A stretch of DNA of 64,000 nucleotides, from assembly GCA_017745075.1 (NCBI GenBank), contig JAGIAD010000001.1, positions 1 through 64,000 on the forward strand. Direction: 5' to 3'. The position numbers and the translations under genes were made by a program. The DNA comes from Sphingobacteriaceae bacterium. GTDB taxonomy: Bacteria > Bacteroidota > Bacteroidia > Sphingobacteriales > Sphingobacteriaceae. Positions 39,504-50,035 of this stretch are shown in pieces; positions within the stretch are counted from its first letter, which is position 1, and every line of letters begins with the position of its first letter. The notes beneath the pieces were generated by a model that was given only the letters and a program-made list of their open reading frames with translations, did not search any database and had not been told where the DNA came from.

Positions 39504-39627
39504 CGTCATTTCGACTGGAGCGTGCCGATTTTTCATCGTAGCGAAATGGAGAAATCTATAGAGACAGATTTAGCTTCGCTGAGCACTGCGTGGTTCTCGA
39601 CTGCGTTGCACTCCGCTCGAAATGACG
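39504..39627. repeat. dispersed intergenic repeat with CGTCATTTCGA/TCGAAATGACG ends
   Basis: 11-bp perfect terminal inverted repeats; long shared blocks with 5380-5477 and 5828-5862. Confidence 0.8.
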
Positions 39628-39772
39628 ACTCGTGAGAGGGCTCTCAGTCATATTGATTTTTATACAATAAATTATCCTTCAGGATGACGATCGGTATAAA
39701 ACCATCTTATTAAGCAAGTCAGGCTGAACTAAGCACAAGGCCCAGAATAACCTGACTTCCTTTTACCGCCCT

Positions 39773-41632
39773 CTATTTCACCGAATAACTATTGTCGCTT
39801 TTTACTTTATCAGGCGTGTGTGGATTTCCCATCACTACTTTTGATAACTTCTTGCCTGTTTTTATGTTTATCTTAACTTGTTTATCTCCCTTTTCCCAAA
39901 CGGCGATTGTACTGTGGCTCTTTTCAACAGAACCATCATCATAAGTGAGGGTCAAATCGATAGGTAAAGGCTTAATGCTCTTATTTTCTACAGTAACTAT
40001 ATAACCATCTGAAGTTTGGTCAACAGCTTTTATTGCCATATCGGTTACGCCATCTTCAAAAAACCAGGCTTTCCAAAACCAGTTTAAATTTTTACCACTA
40101 CCGGTATTTATGCTGTTAAAGAAATCGTAAGGCATCGGGTGTTTACCATTCCAGTTTTGAATGTAGGTATGTAAAGCCTTGGTAAACAATTCATCGCCCA
40201 GGTAATCTTTAACATATAGATAAGCTAAACCAGGTTTAGGATATGAGTTGGTAAACGACCCAGATCCTTTTAAATCAGGGGTTAAGGTCATAATCGGTGT
40301 ATCATCTTTTCCACCTGAAGATGATGCAGTAGGCTGAACACCATACTCGTCTACAATAGTAGAATCAATCATCGGTGAAATGAGCCACTCGCCAATTGTT
40401 GCCCAGCCCTCGTCCATCCAGCCATATTTGGTTTCGTTTATGCCCATGTAAAACGGAAACATGGTATGGAAAATTTCATGATCGGTTAAGGTAATGGCAT
40501 CAGTACGGTTATCAACAGGGTTGTCGTTCACCATCATTGGGTATTCCATCTGGTCTAAACCATCAAATATTGTTTCGTGGTTATACGGAAAAGGCCATTT
40601 CGGAAAAGTATAACTCATGGCTTCCACTGTTTTACGGGCAAAATCGATTACCTCGTAATAATCTTTATGTTTTGGATTAAAAACCGCATCCACGCGGGTT
40701 CTTCTTTTCGTTTTGGGATCAACAACCAAACTGCTCGATTTCCACAGGTAATGATCGCTCAGGGCAAATACAAAATCGGTAACATTTTTGGCTTCAAATT
40801 TAAAGGTATTGAAAGCATTGGGTTGTGTTACTTTTTTATCAGCCAGATCTTTATCCGTAATCACGTCAATAACATTATTGTTTTTTTCAGCAGCCAACAT
40901 TCTCGACACCACATCTTTCTGAAAAACCTCAGAGGGATTTTTCAAATCGCCCGTTGCCCAAACGCCATAACCACCCGGCACAGTAATAGCCACATTAAAC
41001 TGATCGAAATCGTTATAAAACTCTTCGGCACCGGTGTAAGGATATTTATTCCATCCATCAATATCGTCATAAACTGCAATGCGCGGAAAGAAATAAGCCA
41101 CAAAATGAGAACCTTCATCTACCTGACCAGTACGCATATGCGACCCTTTATTTAAAGTATAACTGTAATTGATAGAGAAACTGATTGTTTTTCCAGGTAA
41201 AACAGCCGGAACATTAACGGTCATATTGGTACCATCAATCTTAAAGTCAGTTACCACTTTCCCGTTGGCAATCAATTTTTCAATTGACACACCATCGCCC
41301 AGGTCTGATTCTGCAAACTTTGCTTTCCTTGGCGTCCCTTTTTTGTAAAGATTAGGATAAAGCTTAAACCAGATTTCTTTCAAAGTATCCGGACTGTTGT
41401 TGCTATAAGTAACCTGTACTTTTCCTTTCAGCAACCTGCTTACAGGATTAAAATCTACATTTAAATCGTACTTTGAACTATTCTGCCAGTAATTCTTACC
41501 AGGCTTACCATTTGTGTTTCTGGTTTCTTTCTGGTAGGCTTTCTGAAATTCAGGAGCAACCGGTAAAATTGTTTGTGCACTTGCATAAAATGCTCCACAC
41601 AATAAAAGACCAAATATTTTTATAGATTTCAT
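39773..41632 (-). CDS. M1 family metallopeptidase (secreted)
   Basis: Signal peptide; DHEIFHTMFPFYMGINETKYGWMDEGWATIGEWL (HE/H..E region with HEIFH variant). Confidence 0.88.
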   Translation of the reverse strand: MKSIKIFGLLLCGAFYASAQTILPVAPEFQKAYQKETRNTNGKPGKNYWQNSSKYDLNVDFNPVSRLLKGKVQVTYSNNSPDTLKEIWFKLYPNLYKKGTPRKAKFAESDLGDGVSIEKLIANGKVVTDFKIDGTNMTVNVPAVLPGKTISFSINYSYTLNKGSHMRTGQVDEGSHFVAYFFPRIAVYDDIDGWNKYPYTGAEEFYNDFDQFNVAITVPGGYGVWATGDLKNPSEVFQKDVVSRMLAAEKNNNVIDVITDKDLADKKVTQPNAFNTFKFEAKNVTDFVFALSDHYLWKSSSLVVDPKTKRRTRVDAVFNPKHKDYYEVIDFARKTVEAMSYTFPKWPFPYNHETIFDGLDQMEYPMMVNDNPVDNRTDAITLTDHEIFHTMFPFYMGINETKYGWMDEGWATIGEWLISPMIDSTIVDEYGVQPTASSSGGKDDTPIMTLTPDLKGSGSFTNSYPKPGLAYLYVKDYLGDELFTKALHTYIQNWNGKHPMPYDFFNSINTGSGKNLNWFWKAWFFEDGVTDMAIKAVDQTSDGYIVTVENKSIKPLPIDLTLTYDDGSVEKSHSTIAVWEKGDKQVKINIKTGKKLSKVVMGNPHTPDKVKSDNSYSVK

Positions 41633-41691
41633 TTTTTGAGCTTAGGGCTTAGCGCAATGCGCATAGCGTTTAACGTCAGTTAACCAGTTAT

Positions 41692-42645
41692 TTACTTACC
41701 AAACTTCATTTTCAATTGTTCCAACATATCTGAATTGATCGGCTTTGCTGGTTCTTCCTGCTTAGGCTGGGGTTTCCGTTGATATTGAGGTTTGTTTGCC
41801 GGCGCATTGTGCTGAGGTTTTGCCACCTTGTTCTCATTTTTCTTAGCATTGAACTTTGCCCACTCCTCATCCAGTTTCTTCTTCGTATACAATGGAAAAT
41901 CGCCATTTTTCATCCAGGCATAATAGCTGGGCTCTACTGAAAATACCTGGGCTGTGGTTTTGCCTTTGTGTTTACCAAAGTTAAAGCATACCTCATCATT
42001 ATCGTTGTAAACCAGTCGGCCGGCAAAATCTACCGGTTTATTAATATTGGTAAATATATGTAAGGCATCTACATCATTTACAACCGGAATACTTTTTACG
42101 CCCTGTTTGTTTTCGAATTCGGTTTCCTTGTACATTTCTAACTGTCCGAGTAAAACCTTATAGGTGGCAATTACATCCGCTTCTGCAGCATGCGCATTAA
42201 CCAGGTCTTCCTGGCAATAGAATTTATAAGCTGCTTTTAAGGTACGCTGTTCCATTTGGTGGAAAATATTCTGTACATCAACAAACTTGCGGTTGTTCAT
42301 ATCAAAATCCACTTCTGCCCTTAAAAATTCCTCTAAAAGCATCGGAATATCAAATTTATTTGAATTGTAGCCTGCCAGATCACTTTCTCCTATAAAATCT
42401 GCAATTTCTGCTGCCAAAGCTTTAAAAGTAGGCTCATTGGCAACATCTTCATCATAAATACCGTGTATTAACGAAGTTTGTAAAGGAATTGGCATTTCTG
42501 GATTTATACGCCAGGTTTTAACAAGCTCAGAACCATCTGGCATGGCTTTTAAAATCGCTATTTCAACGATCCTATCGGCTCCAACATTAATTCCAGTAGC
42601 TTCTAAATCAAAAAATGCTAAAGGGCGTTTTAAATTTAATTTCAT
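41692..42645 (-). CDS. 3'-5' exonuclease, DNA Pol III epsilon-like
   Basis: LAFFDLEATGINVGADRIVEIAILK; LAGYNSNKFDIPMLLEEF; NAHAAEADVIATYKVL. Confidence 0.93.
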   Translation of the reverse strand: MKLNLKRPLAFFDLEATGINVGADRIVEIAILKAMPDGSELVKTWRINPEMPIPLQTSLIHGIYDEDVANEPTFKALAAEIADFIGESDLAGYNSNKFDIPMLLEEFLRAEVDFDMNNRKFVDVQNIFHQMEQRTLKAAYKFYCQEDLVNAHAAEADVIATYKVLLGQLEMYKETEFENKQGVKSIPVVNDVDALHIFTNINKPVDFAGRLVYNDNDEVCFNFGKHKGKTTAQVFSVEPSYYAWMKNGDFPLYTKKKLDEEWAKFNAKKNENKVAKPQHNAPANKPQYQRKPQPKQEEPAKPINSDMLEQLKMKFGK

Positions 42646-42829
42646 TTTTTATAATGTGAGATTGGCGACATTAGATTTGAATCGGAATGTCAAATTCTTT
42701 TTTTTCAAAAGTGCTAAAAAGGTTTCATTAGTTCTCTAAAACCGCTTTATTAATTTATAAATTTAATTGTCAAATTATTTTAGAATACAGCTTTCTAAGA
42801 TTAAATTGCGACAATTTACACACGCTCAA

Positions 42830-44803
42830 ATGAATAAAACATTAGCCATACTATTCCTCCTATTTTTATCATTAAACATTCACGCTCAAGACTTTACGTT
42901 CGGATCGATTACCTATGACGATTACGGATTCGACAAAAAAAAATTAGACAGCAATGCCAATGCTATCGTTTTAAAGGAATTTGGCACGGCATCGATTCAA
43001 CGGGACGATAGTAAAGGCAATTTAGAACTGGTTTTTGAATACCATGTAAAAATCAAAATCTACAATAAAGAAGGCTTTAAGGAAGCCAATATTGTTATCC
43101 CTACCTATAAAGACGAATCCAACGAAGAAACGATCAGCGATTTAAAAGCTTCCACTTTTAATTATGTAAACAATAATTTTGTGGAAACCGTGATGGACAA
43201 AAAGGCTGTTTTTACCGAAAACCGGTCAAAATACACCAGACTGACCAAGTTTACGCTTCCAAACCTTAACGAAGGGTCGATAATAGAGTATAGTTACCGG
43301 CTGGTATCCCCCAATTTATTTAATTTCAAAACATGGGAATTCCAAAGCAATATCCCCAAAGTAATCAGTGAATATCTGGTTTACATTCCGGGTATTTACA
43401 ATTACAATGTTTCGTTGCGTGGATTTCAAAAACTGACCGATCAAAAAGTAGAGTTGAGCAAAGAATGCCTGAGGCTTTCAGGTGTAGCCATCGATTGCTC
43501 AAAAATCAACTACATGATGAAAAATATCCCTGCGTTTATTGAGGAAGACAATATGACTGCACCGAGTAACTTCAAATCGGCCATTTATTTTGAGCTTTCG
43601 GATGTCCAGAATTTAAATGGCAGCAAAACGTATTATACCAAAACATGGAAAGATATTGATTATGAACTGTCATCTTACAAAACACTGGGCAACCAGATGA
43701 AAAGGAAAGATGTTTTTAAAGAACTTATTCCAGAAATCACAAAAGGAAGTTCGACAGATTTAGATAAAGCAAGATCCGTTTATAATTACATCAAGAAACA
43801 GATCAAATGGAATAATTATTACGGAAAATACTCAGAAGATAACATTAAAAAGGCGTTGGAAAACAGATCAGGTAATGTGGCAGATATTAATCTGAGCTTA
43901 ATTGCAGCACTTTCTGCAGCTGGTTTGGATGCCGAAGCTGTTATACTTTCTACCCGTGATAATGGAACTGTAAATAAGCTTTATCCCGTGATGAGCGATT
44001 TTAATTACCTGATTGCCAAAGTAAATATTGCCGATAAAAGCTATTTGTTAGATGCTACAGAACCGTTGTTACCCTTCGGTTTGCTCCCCCTGCGCTGTAT
44101 TAACGATCAGGGAAGGGTAATCAATTTAAAAAAACCATCTTACTGGATCGATTTAAAGGCCAGTCAGAAAACAAGTACCAGTTATATTTTGAGCGGAAAA
44201 ATGACTACTGATGGAAAAATTATTGGCACTTTAACTACCCATACAATGGGTTACGCAGCATACAGCAAACGTAAAGAAATTCTTCGCTACAATTCTCCTG
44301 ATGAGTATGTAGAGAAACTCGATGAGCGCTTAACCAAAATTAAAATATTGGATCATCAGATTTCGAACCTGGATAGTGTAGAAAATTCCTTAACTGAAAA
44401 GTATGAAGTAGAGTTCACCATAAACGATGGCACCCATCAGGATCAGTTTTATTTTAGCCCGTTTTTTATCAATACCATTTCTAAAAATCCGTTTAATTTA
44501 AACGAGCGCACCTACCCTGTTGATTTAGGTGCAGCATCTGAGGAGCGAATCGTTATCAATGTAATTTTACCTGAAAAATACCAGTTGCTGGAAAAACCTA
44601 AAGATCTTGCCATTGCTTTGCCCAATGCTGGTGGAAAGTATTTGTTGCAAACCGGCCTGGATGAAAATACCATTTCGATGAACCAGGTTTTACAGTTTAA
44701 CAATGCTATTTATCAGCCAGAAGAATATCCTTACCTAAAGGAATTCTATAGCAAGATTATACAAAACCAAAAAACAGAATTTTTACTAAAAAAGGCGAAT
44801 TAA
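42830..44803 (+). CDS. DUF3857 / transglutaminase-like secreted protein 1
   Basis: Signal peptide MNKTLAILFLLFLSLNIHAQ; ARSVYNYIKKQIKWNNYYGKYSEDNIKKALENRSGNVADINLSLIAALSAAGLDAEAVILSTRD. Confidence 0.88.
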   Translation: MNKTLAILFLLFLSLNIHAQDFTFGSITYDDYGFDKKKLDSNANAIVLKEFGTASIQRDDSKGNLELVFEYHVKIKIYNKEGFKEANIVIPTYKDESNEETISDLKASTFNYVNNNFVETVMDKKAVFTENRSKYTRLTKFTLPNLNEGSIIEYSYRLVSPNLFNFKTWEFQSNIPKVISEYLVYIPGIYNYNVSLRGFQKLTDQKVELSKECLRLSGVAIDCSKINYMMKNIPAFIEEDNMTAPSNFKSAIYFELSDVQNLNGSKTYYTKTWKDIDYELSSYKTLGNQMKRKDVFKELIPEITKGSSTDLDKARSVYNYIKKQIKWNNYYGKYSEDNIKKALENRSGNVADINLSLIAALSAAGLDAEAVILSTRDNGTVNKLYPVMSDFNYLIAKVNIADKSYLLDATEPLLPFGLLPLRCINDQGRVINLKKPSYWIDLKASQKTSTSYILSGKMTTDGKIIGTLTTHTMGYAAYSKRKEILRYNSPDEYVEKLDERLTKIKILDHQISNLDSVENSLTEKYEVEFTINDGTHQDQFYFSPFFINTISKNPFNLNERTYPVDLGAASEERIVINVILPEKYQLLEKPKDLAIALPNAGGKYLLQTGLDENTISMNQVLQFNNAIYQPEEYPYLKEFYSKIIQNQKTEFLLKKAN

Positions 44804-46711
44804 ATGAGATACTTATCCACCGTATTTTTCCTGCTTTTAATCTCTGTTACTGGTTTTGCGCAAGACAATTATGATGTAGACTTAATTCCATCCAATCTCC
44901 GTAACAGGGCCAACGCATGTATCAGAAACGAAGAAACAACGATTGATATGCGCTCGCCGGATAATGTAATCCTCAATGTAAAAAAGGCCATTACAGTATT
45001 TAACCAAAATGGAGAAGATGAAGCCCGTTTGGTCATCTTTTACGATAAAAACATTTCGATTAAAGGTATAAAAGGAGAAGTTTATAATAGTGTAGGTAAA
45101 CTCACTAATAAATTCTCTCAAAATGATTTTTCAGATATGAGTGCTGCCGATGGTTTTTCACTTTTTGTTGATAGCCGCGTAAAACATTATCTGCCATCGG
45201 TAAACCAATACCCTTATACCCTGGTTTACAATTATGAAATTAGAAATAAGCAAAACCTGATTATACCCGATTGGAGTCCAAAACCAGCCGATGATATTTC
45301 AGTGGAGAAAAGCACTTATACCTTTATTTGTAAACCGACAGACCAGGTAAGAATAAAAACCCAAAATTATAGCGGAACACCAGAAGTATTAACGGATGAG
45401 AAGCAGAAAAAAACAGTCTGGAAGGTAAGCAGTATTCCGGCTGTCAGAACAGAGCCTTATAGCCCGGCACACGAAACTTATGCAACCAACATTCAAATTG
45501 CACCGCAGCAGTTCTATTATTACAACCATAAAGGCAGTTATACCAACTGGAAAGAACTGGGTAAATGGGTATATGACGATTTATTGGCAACACGTAAAAC
45601 CTTACCGGCTGCTACCATTGAAATGGTAAAAAACCTGGTCAAAAACGAAAAAACAGAGAAAGACAAAGCACGTAAAATCTATCAGTATTTGCAGGATAAA
45701 ACAAGATATGTAAGTGTACAAATTGGTATTGGCGGTTTTCAGCCCATTGCAGCCAGCGAAGTAGACCGGTTGGGCTATGGCGATTGTAAAGCGCTGGTAA
45801 ATTATATGCAAAGCCTGCTCAGTGCAGCAGACATAGATTCTTATTACTGTGTGGTTTCAGCCGGTTCTGAAAAGAAAAGCATGGATCCTGGATACGCCAG
45901 CATGGTGCAGGGCAATCATGTGATCCTTTGTATGCCATTAAAGGGCGATACCACCTGGCTGGAGTGTACCAGTCAGAAAATCCCATTTGGCTTTTTAAGC
46001 GATTTTACCGACGACAGGTTGGTACTGGCCTGTACAGCAGATGGAGGAAAATTATTGCACACGCCTAAGCTAACAACGACCGAGAACCTGCAGGTACGTA
46101 AGGCCGATTTAACTCTTCATTCAGACGGAAGTATCTCCGGAAAAATGAATACTGTTTACGCCGGCTCACAGTACGAGAATCAGGAATCGTTAATAGGTAA
46201 ATCCATAACCGAGCAGCATAAATTATTAAAACAAACATATAACATTGATAATATCGATTTTGAGACAGTTTCCTTTGCCCAGAAAAAAGATATATCTCCA
46301 ACATTAACAGAAGATATCATCGTTAACATCCGGAATTATGCGCCGGTTAACGGAAATAAGATGTTTTTACAGCTCAATGCTTTTAATGTAAAACGGTCTA
46401 TCCCTGAAATAAGAAACAGAACCCTCCCTGTTTACATTAACCGTGGCTATACTGATGAAGATACCATTGTTTATACCCTGCCGGATAATGTAGATACAGC
46501 ATTAATTACAGGGCAGGATAAAACGCTTAAAAGTGATTTCGGGCAATATGTTTGTAAAACATCTTTAGAGGGCAAAAAACTAACCTATTACAGGAAGTTT
46601 ATTTTAAACGACGGCACGTTTCCTGCGGAAAAATATGCAGACTTTTCGAAATTTATAAATGAGGTAAACTCGGCTGATTATCTAAAATTGGCATTTAGCT
46701 TAAAAAAATAG
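44804..46711 (+). CDS. DUF3857 / transglutaminase-like secreted protein 2
   Basis: Signal peptide; KARKIYQYLQDKTRYVSVQIGIGGFQPIAASEVDRLGYGDCKALVNYMQSLLSAADIDSYYCVV; abuts upstream paralogue (TAA|ATG). Confidence 0.92.
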   Translation: MRYLSTVFFLLLISVTGFAQDNYDVDLIPSNLRNRANACIRNEETTIDMRSPDNVILNVKKAITVFNQNGEDEARLVIFYDKNISIKGIKGEVYNSVGKLTNKFSQNDFSDMSAADGFSLFVDSRVKHYLPSVNQYPYTLVYNYEIRNKQNLIIPDWSPKPADDISVEKSTYTFICKPTDQVRIKTQNYSGTPEVLTDEKQKKTVWKVSSIPAVRTEPYSPAHETYATNIQIAPQQFYYYNHKGSYTNWKELGKWVYDDLLATRKTLPAATIEMVKNLVKNEKTEKDKARKIYQYLQDKTRYVSVQIGIGGFQPIAASEVDRLGYGDCKALVNYMQSLLSAADIDSYYCVVSAGSEKKSMDPGYASMVQGNHVILCMPLKGDTTWLECTSQKIPFGFLSDFTDDRLVLACTADGGKLLHTPKLTTTENLQVRKADLTLHSDGSISGKMNTVYAGSQYENQESLIGKSITEQHKLLKQTYNIDNIDFETVSFAQKKDISPTLTEDIIVNIRNYAPVNGNKMFLQLNAFNVKRSIPEIRNRTLPVYINRGYTDEDTIVYTLPDNVDTALITGQDKTLKSDFGQYVCKTSLEGKKLTYYRKFILNDGTFPAEKYADFSKFINEVNSADYLKLAFSLKK

Positions 46712-46775
46712 ACTAAATCAAGCTTGGCGTCTTCTCTGCGAAATTTGTGAAATCTGCGGGAAACAAAAACAGCCC

Positions 46776-46898
46776 TTAGCTTAAAAAAATAATTCCGAGG
46801 GCAATGCCGATAATCATGATCAGGTACATTAAAATTTCTGTTGAAGCAAATCTTTTGTATTTGGTCCAGAAAGAGTAATCATTTTCCTCGTTGGGCAT
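46776..46898 (-). CDS. 40-aa single-TM small protein (below ORF-track cutoff)
   Basis: Manual translation: MPNEENDYSFWTKYKRFASTEILMYLIMIIGIALGIIFLS*. Confidence 0.5.
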   Translation of the reverse strand: MPNEENDYSFWTKYKRFASTEILMYLIMIIGIALGIIFLS

Positions 46899-46935
46899 TT
46901 TATCTACTTTTTGCGACAAAAATAAGTAAATAGAT

Positions 46936-48384
46936 TTAATTATTGGATTGGTAAGTAGTAATCTCTTTAGCCATACCCTTAAAAAGAACTACATGAAAAG
47001 GCCACATGGCATACCAATATAACCTGCCCCATAAACCCTTAGGCCTGAATGTGGCTATCTGAGACAGAAAGGCTTTTCCATGAAACTCAATTAATTTTAA
47101 TTCGAGCCAAGCCTCTCCAGGCACCTTCATTTCTGCATAAAGCAGCAGTCTTTTAGCTTTTTTATCCGCCAATAACACTCTCCAAAAGTCCAGCACATCA
47201 CCTGCTTGCAGATCTATATTGCTGGTTCTCCCCCTGCGTGTTCCAACCCCGCCGAACATCTTGTCTAAAAATCCACGTAAATGCCAGAGCCAATCCATAA
47301 AATACCAGCCTCTGCTGCCCCCAATACTCCAGATATTATCGAAAACTTCTTCAGCTTTGCGTTCGAAAGGCATTTTTACTTTATATTGTAATGTACCATT
47401 TTGCGGAACCTTTATCTGATCCATAAAATTCGAATTGAGATAACCACGATTTAAAGCATCTTTCCAGCTCGAAACAATAGAATTCTGGTCAATCTTTTCA
47501 AAAGCCAGGTGCAGGCATTCTGCATAACTTAAACAATTTCGTGGTACTACTTCCTGTATGCGGTTATCTTTGCATATCACTTCGTTTTTCATACTATCTA
47601 CCAAACTTCTTGCGAGCGAATAAGGCACAGACGTGATCATATTCAGCCATAAAGATGATAAGCGTGGTGTTAGTACAGGCACAGTGATAATCCATCTTTT
47701 CAATCCCCGTTCTTTGGCATACCCCAAAAGCATTTCACGATATGTTAAAATATCAGGTCCACCAATATCAAAAGTTTGATTATAAGCTTTATCGTTGTGC
47801 AGAACACCTATCAAATAAGCCAAAACATCGCGAATACCAATTGGCTGACAAAGTGTTTTCACCCATTTCGGCGTAATCATGAATGGTATTTTCTCAGTTA
47901 AATCGCGTATAATTTCGAATGAGGCACTTCCAGAACCAATAATAATTGCAGCCCTTAAAATGGTGTAGGCTTTTCCTGACGATTTAAGCTCTTCTTCAAC
48001 TGCTAACCTCGATCCCAAATGTTCGGATAAATGTTCATCATTAGCTATGCCTGTTAAATAAATAATCTGCTTACAATTTGTTTTTTTGATGGCTTCCGAA
48101 AAATTTTCGGAGGAAGTTTTCTCCATATCTGAAAATCCGGTTTGGCTAGATGACATGGAATGTACCAAGTAGTAAGCGGCATCTATATCCTCAGGGATTT
48201 CCTTTAAACTTTCGGCCTCAAGCAAATCGCCGGTAATGATCCTTACCCGATCACTTAATTCAGATTCGGAAATAAACCTGCGCTTATCCCTAACCATACA
48301 AATAATTTCATGATTTTCTTCCAATAGAAGTGGAATTAATCTTGTACCGATATAGCCATTTGCACCAGTTAATAAAATTTTCAT
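46936..48384 (-). CDS. SDR family NAD(P)-binding protein with C-terminal DUF2867
   Basis: MKILLTGANGYIGTRLIPLLLEENHEIICMVRD; C-terminal GDVLDFWRVLLADKKAKRLLLYAEMKVPGEAWLEL; ATG at 48384. Confidence 0.9.
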   Translation of the reverse strand: MKILLTGANGYIGTRLIPLLLEENHEIICMVRDKRRFISESELSDRVRIITGDLLEAESLKEIPEDIDAAYYLVHSMSSSQTGFSDMEKTSSENFSEAIKKTNCKQIIYLTGIANDEHLSEHLGSRLAVEEELKSSGKAYTILRAAIIIGSGSASFEIIRDLTEKIPFMITPKWVKTLCQPIGIRDVLAYLIGVLHNDKAYNQTFDIGGPDILTYREMLLGYAKERGLKRWIITVPVLTPRLSSLWLNMITSVPYSLARSLVDSMKNEVICKDNRIQEVVPRNCLSYAECLHLAFEKIDQNSIVSSWKDALNRGYLNSNFMDQIKVPQNGTLQYKVKMPFERKAEEVFDNIWSIGGSRGWYFMDWLWHLRGFLDKMFGGVGTRRGRTSNIDLQAGDVLDFWRVLLADKKAKRLLLYAEMKVPGEAWLELKLIEFHGKAFLSQIATFRPKGLWGRLYWYAMWPFHVVLFKGMAKEITTYQSNN

Positions 48385-48597
48385 AGGTCGGGATTTAAGA
48401 GATAACAATAAATAAAAGGCTTTGTTAGCATAATCCTCTGAATAGTGAGTAATTCGTATTCTTTACAGCTCTACAAACAACTTTTAAGTCATAAACATGT
48501 AAAACAACCCTCATTTTTAACATCTTAAAATAGAAATGGGCAACATTTAAGTTAAACCACCGTATAAATAGCTCAATATCACACCAAACCATACTGA

Positions 48598-49383
48598 ATG
48601 AAGAAATACATCCTGGACATTGCTACGATTTTTTTAGTGGGTATGAGCATTGTCGGAACAAGTTGGAAAGCTATGGAGCTTCCACGCACACAACAAGAAG
48701 CAGTTAAAGCTATTGCTGCAGATAGCCTGTATAATCGATATATTTTAAACGTTTATCGTCAGGTACGTTTAGATTCTGCCGGACTAAGTGAGCAGGTTTT
48801 CGAAAAGGCATTAACCGGATTTTACAATATGAAATATTCGGGTTTACTACATGCCAAATCCATCTTAACCATTGCCGATTTTGATCAGGAAAGCTGTAAA
48901 AAGCGTCTTTATATCATCGACCTGGCCAGTAAGAAACTATTGATGAATACCTGGGTGGCCCATGGCCAGAACAGTGGCGGAGATAAGCCCTCCTCTTTTT
49001 CCAATAATATAAATTCCAACCAGAGTAGTTTAGGCTTCTATTTAACCGGCGAAATTTACAATGGTAAACATGGTCGCTCGCTCAAATTAGATGGTATGGA
49101 CCAGGGTTTTAACAACAATGCCAGAGAAAGATCAATTGTGGTGCATGGGGCAAGTTACGTAAGCCAGGAAACCATCAATCAATTGGGCAGGTTGGGCAGA
49201 AGCCAAGGCTGTCCGGCAGTCTCTGCAAAATTGGCCGACCAGGTAATCAATAACATTTCTGACCGGACAGTGCTTTTCATCAATAATTCAGACCAGCAAT
49301 ATAACTCCGTCTTTTTAAATGAAACCCTGGCGGCCAGTATAGTTTTAAACCAGGAACAGCTCTTTACCGCACAGGTAGATTAA
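48598..49383 (+). CDS. murein L,D-transpeptidase catalytic domain family protein
   Basis: SIVVHGASYVSQETINQLGRLGRSQGCPAVSAKLADQVIN. Confidence 0.9.
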   Translation: MKKYILDIATIFLVGMSIVGTSWKAMELPRTQQEAVKAIAADSLYNRYILNVYRQVRLDSAGLSEQVFEKALTGFYNMKYSGLLHAKSILTIADFDQESCKKRLYIIDLASKKLLMNTWVAHGQNSGGDKPSSFSNNINSNQSSLGFYLTGEIYNGKHGRSLKLDGMDQGFNNNARERSIVVHGASYVSQETINQLGRLGRSQGCPAVSAKLADQVINNISDRTVLFINNSDQQYNSVFLNETLAASIVLNQEQLFTAQVD

Positions 49384-49832
49384 TGCTGCTTGATATTTTT
49401 TTTATTGAGCTTTTCAGGAAGAATTCTGATAAAAAAGGATTTGCTGCCTGCCAGTAAATCCCATACCCAGCGGTTGCTGTCTACTGCTTTTTCGCCGCAA
49501 TCTACCACCTCGGCTCTTTCAAGCAGCTTTTTAACCAATGCCTGAATCCATTTTATCTGTACGATACGGTTAAAGGATAGCCCCAGGTAATCGCAGTATA
49601 CATGCACAAGGATTTCTACAATAAGCGAAGCGTTAGAAATAACAAGTGCTTTGCCAAAGTGCTGTTTATAATCGGCTTTAATTGTATTTACCAAAAGCTC
49701 AAACCGCCTGAGCCTTGTGTCTGCTTTTCCCTCTAAATAAGTCCAAAGTTGAGCATTGCTATATACACGGATTAATTGAGGCTTTAGCCCAACTTTAATT
49801 TTATTTCCTGCCAAATCGTAAATTTTATCCAT
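49380..49832 (-). CDS. hypothetical protein
   Basis: 150 aa ORF, ATG; 4 bp overlap with convergent transpeptidase gene. Confidence 0.6.
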   Translation of the reverse strand: MDKIYDLAGNKIKVGLKPQLIRVYSNAQLWTYLEGKADTRLRRFELLVNTIKADYKQHFGKALVISNASLIVEILVHVYCDYLGLSFNRIVQIKWIQALVKKLLERAEVVDCGEKAVDSNRWVWDLLAGSKSFFIRILPEKLNKKNIKQH

Positions 49833-50035
49833 TCATTAAAATAAATTGTAGGAGTTAGATGGATATATTACTGAATTGTTAATCAATTCGATATAAAAAA
49901 TTACTGATCCAAATGATGGACAAAGTTATCTGATAATTGTTTACCAAAATTGGGTTTAAATTGCATTGTGAGTAATTTTTTTAAGCTGTTGCCGATATTT
50001 TAATCATCTTTGGGGTTGAAAAGATAAGTCTATTC

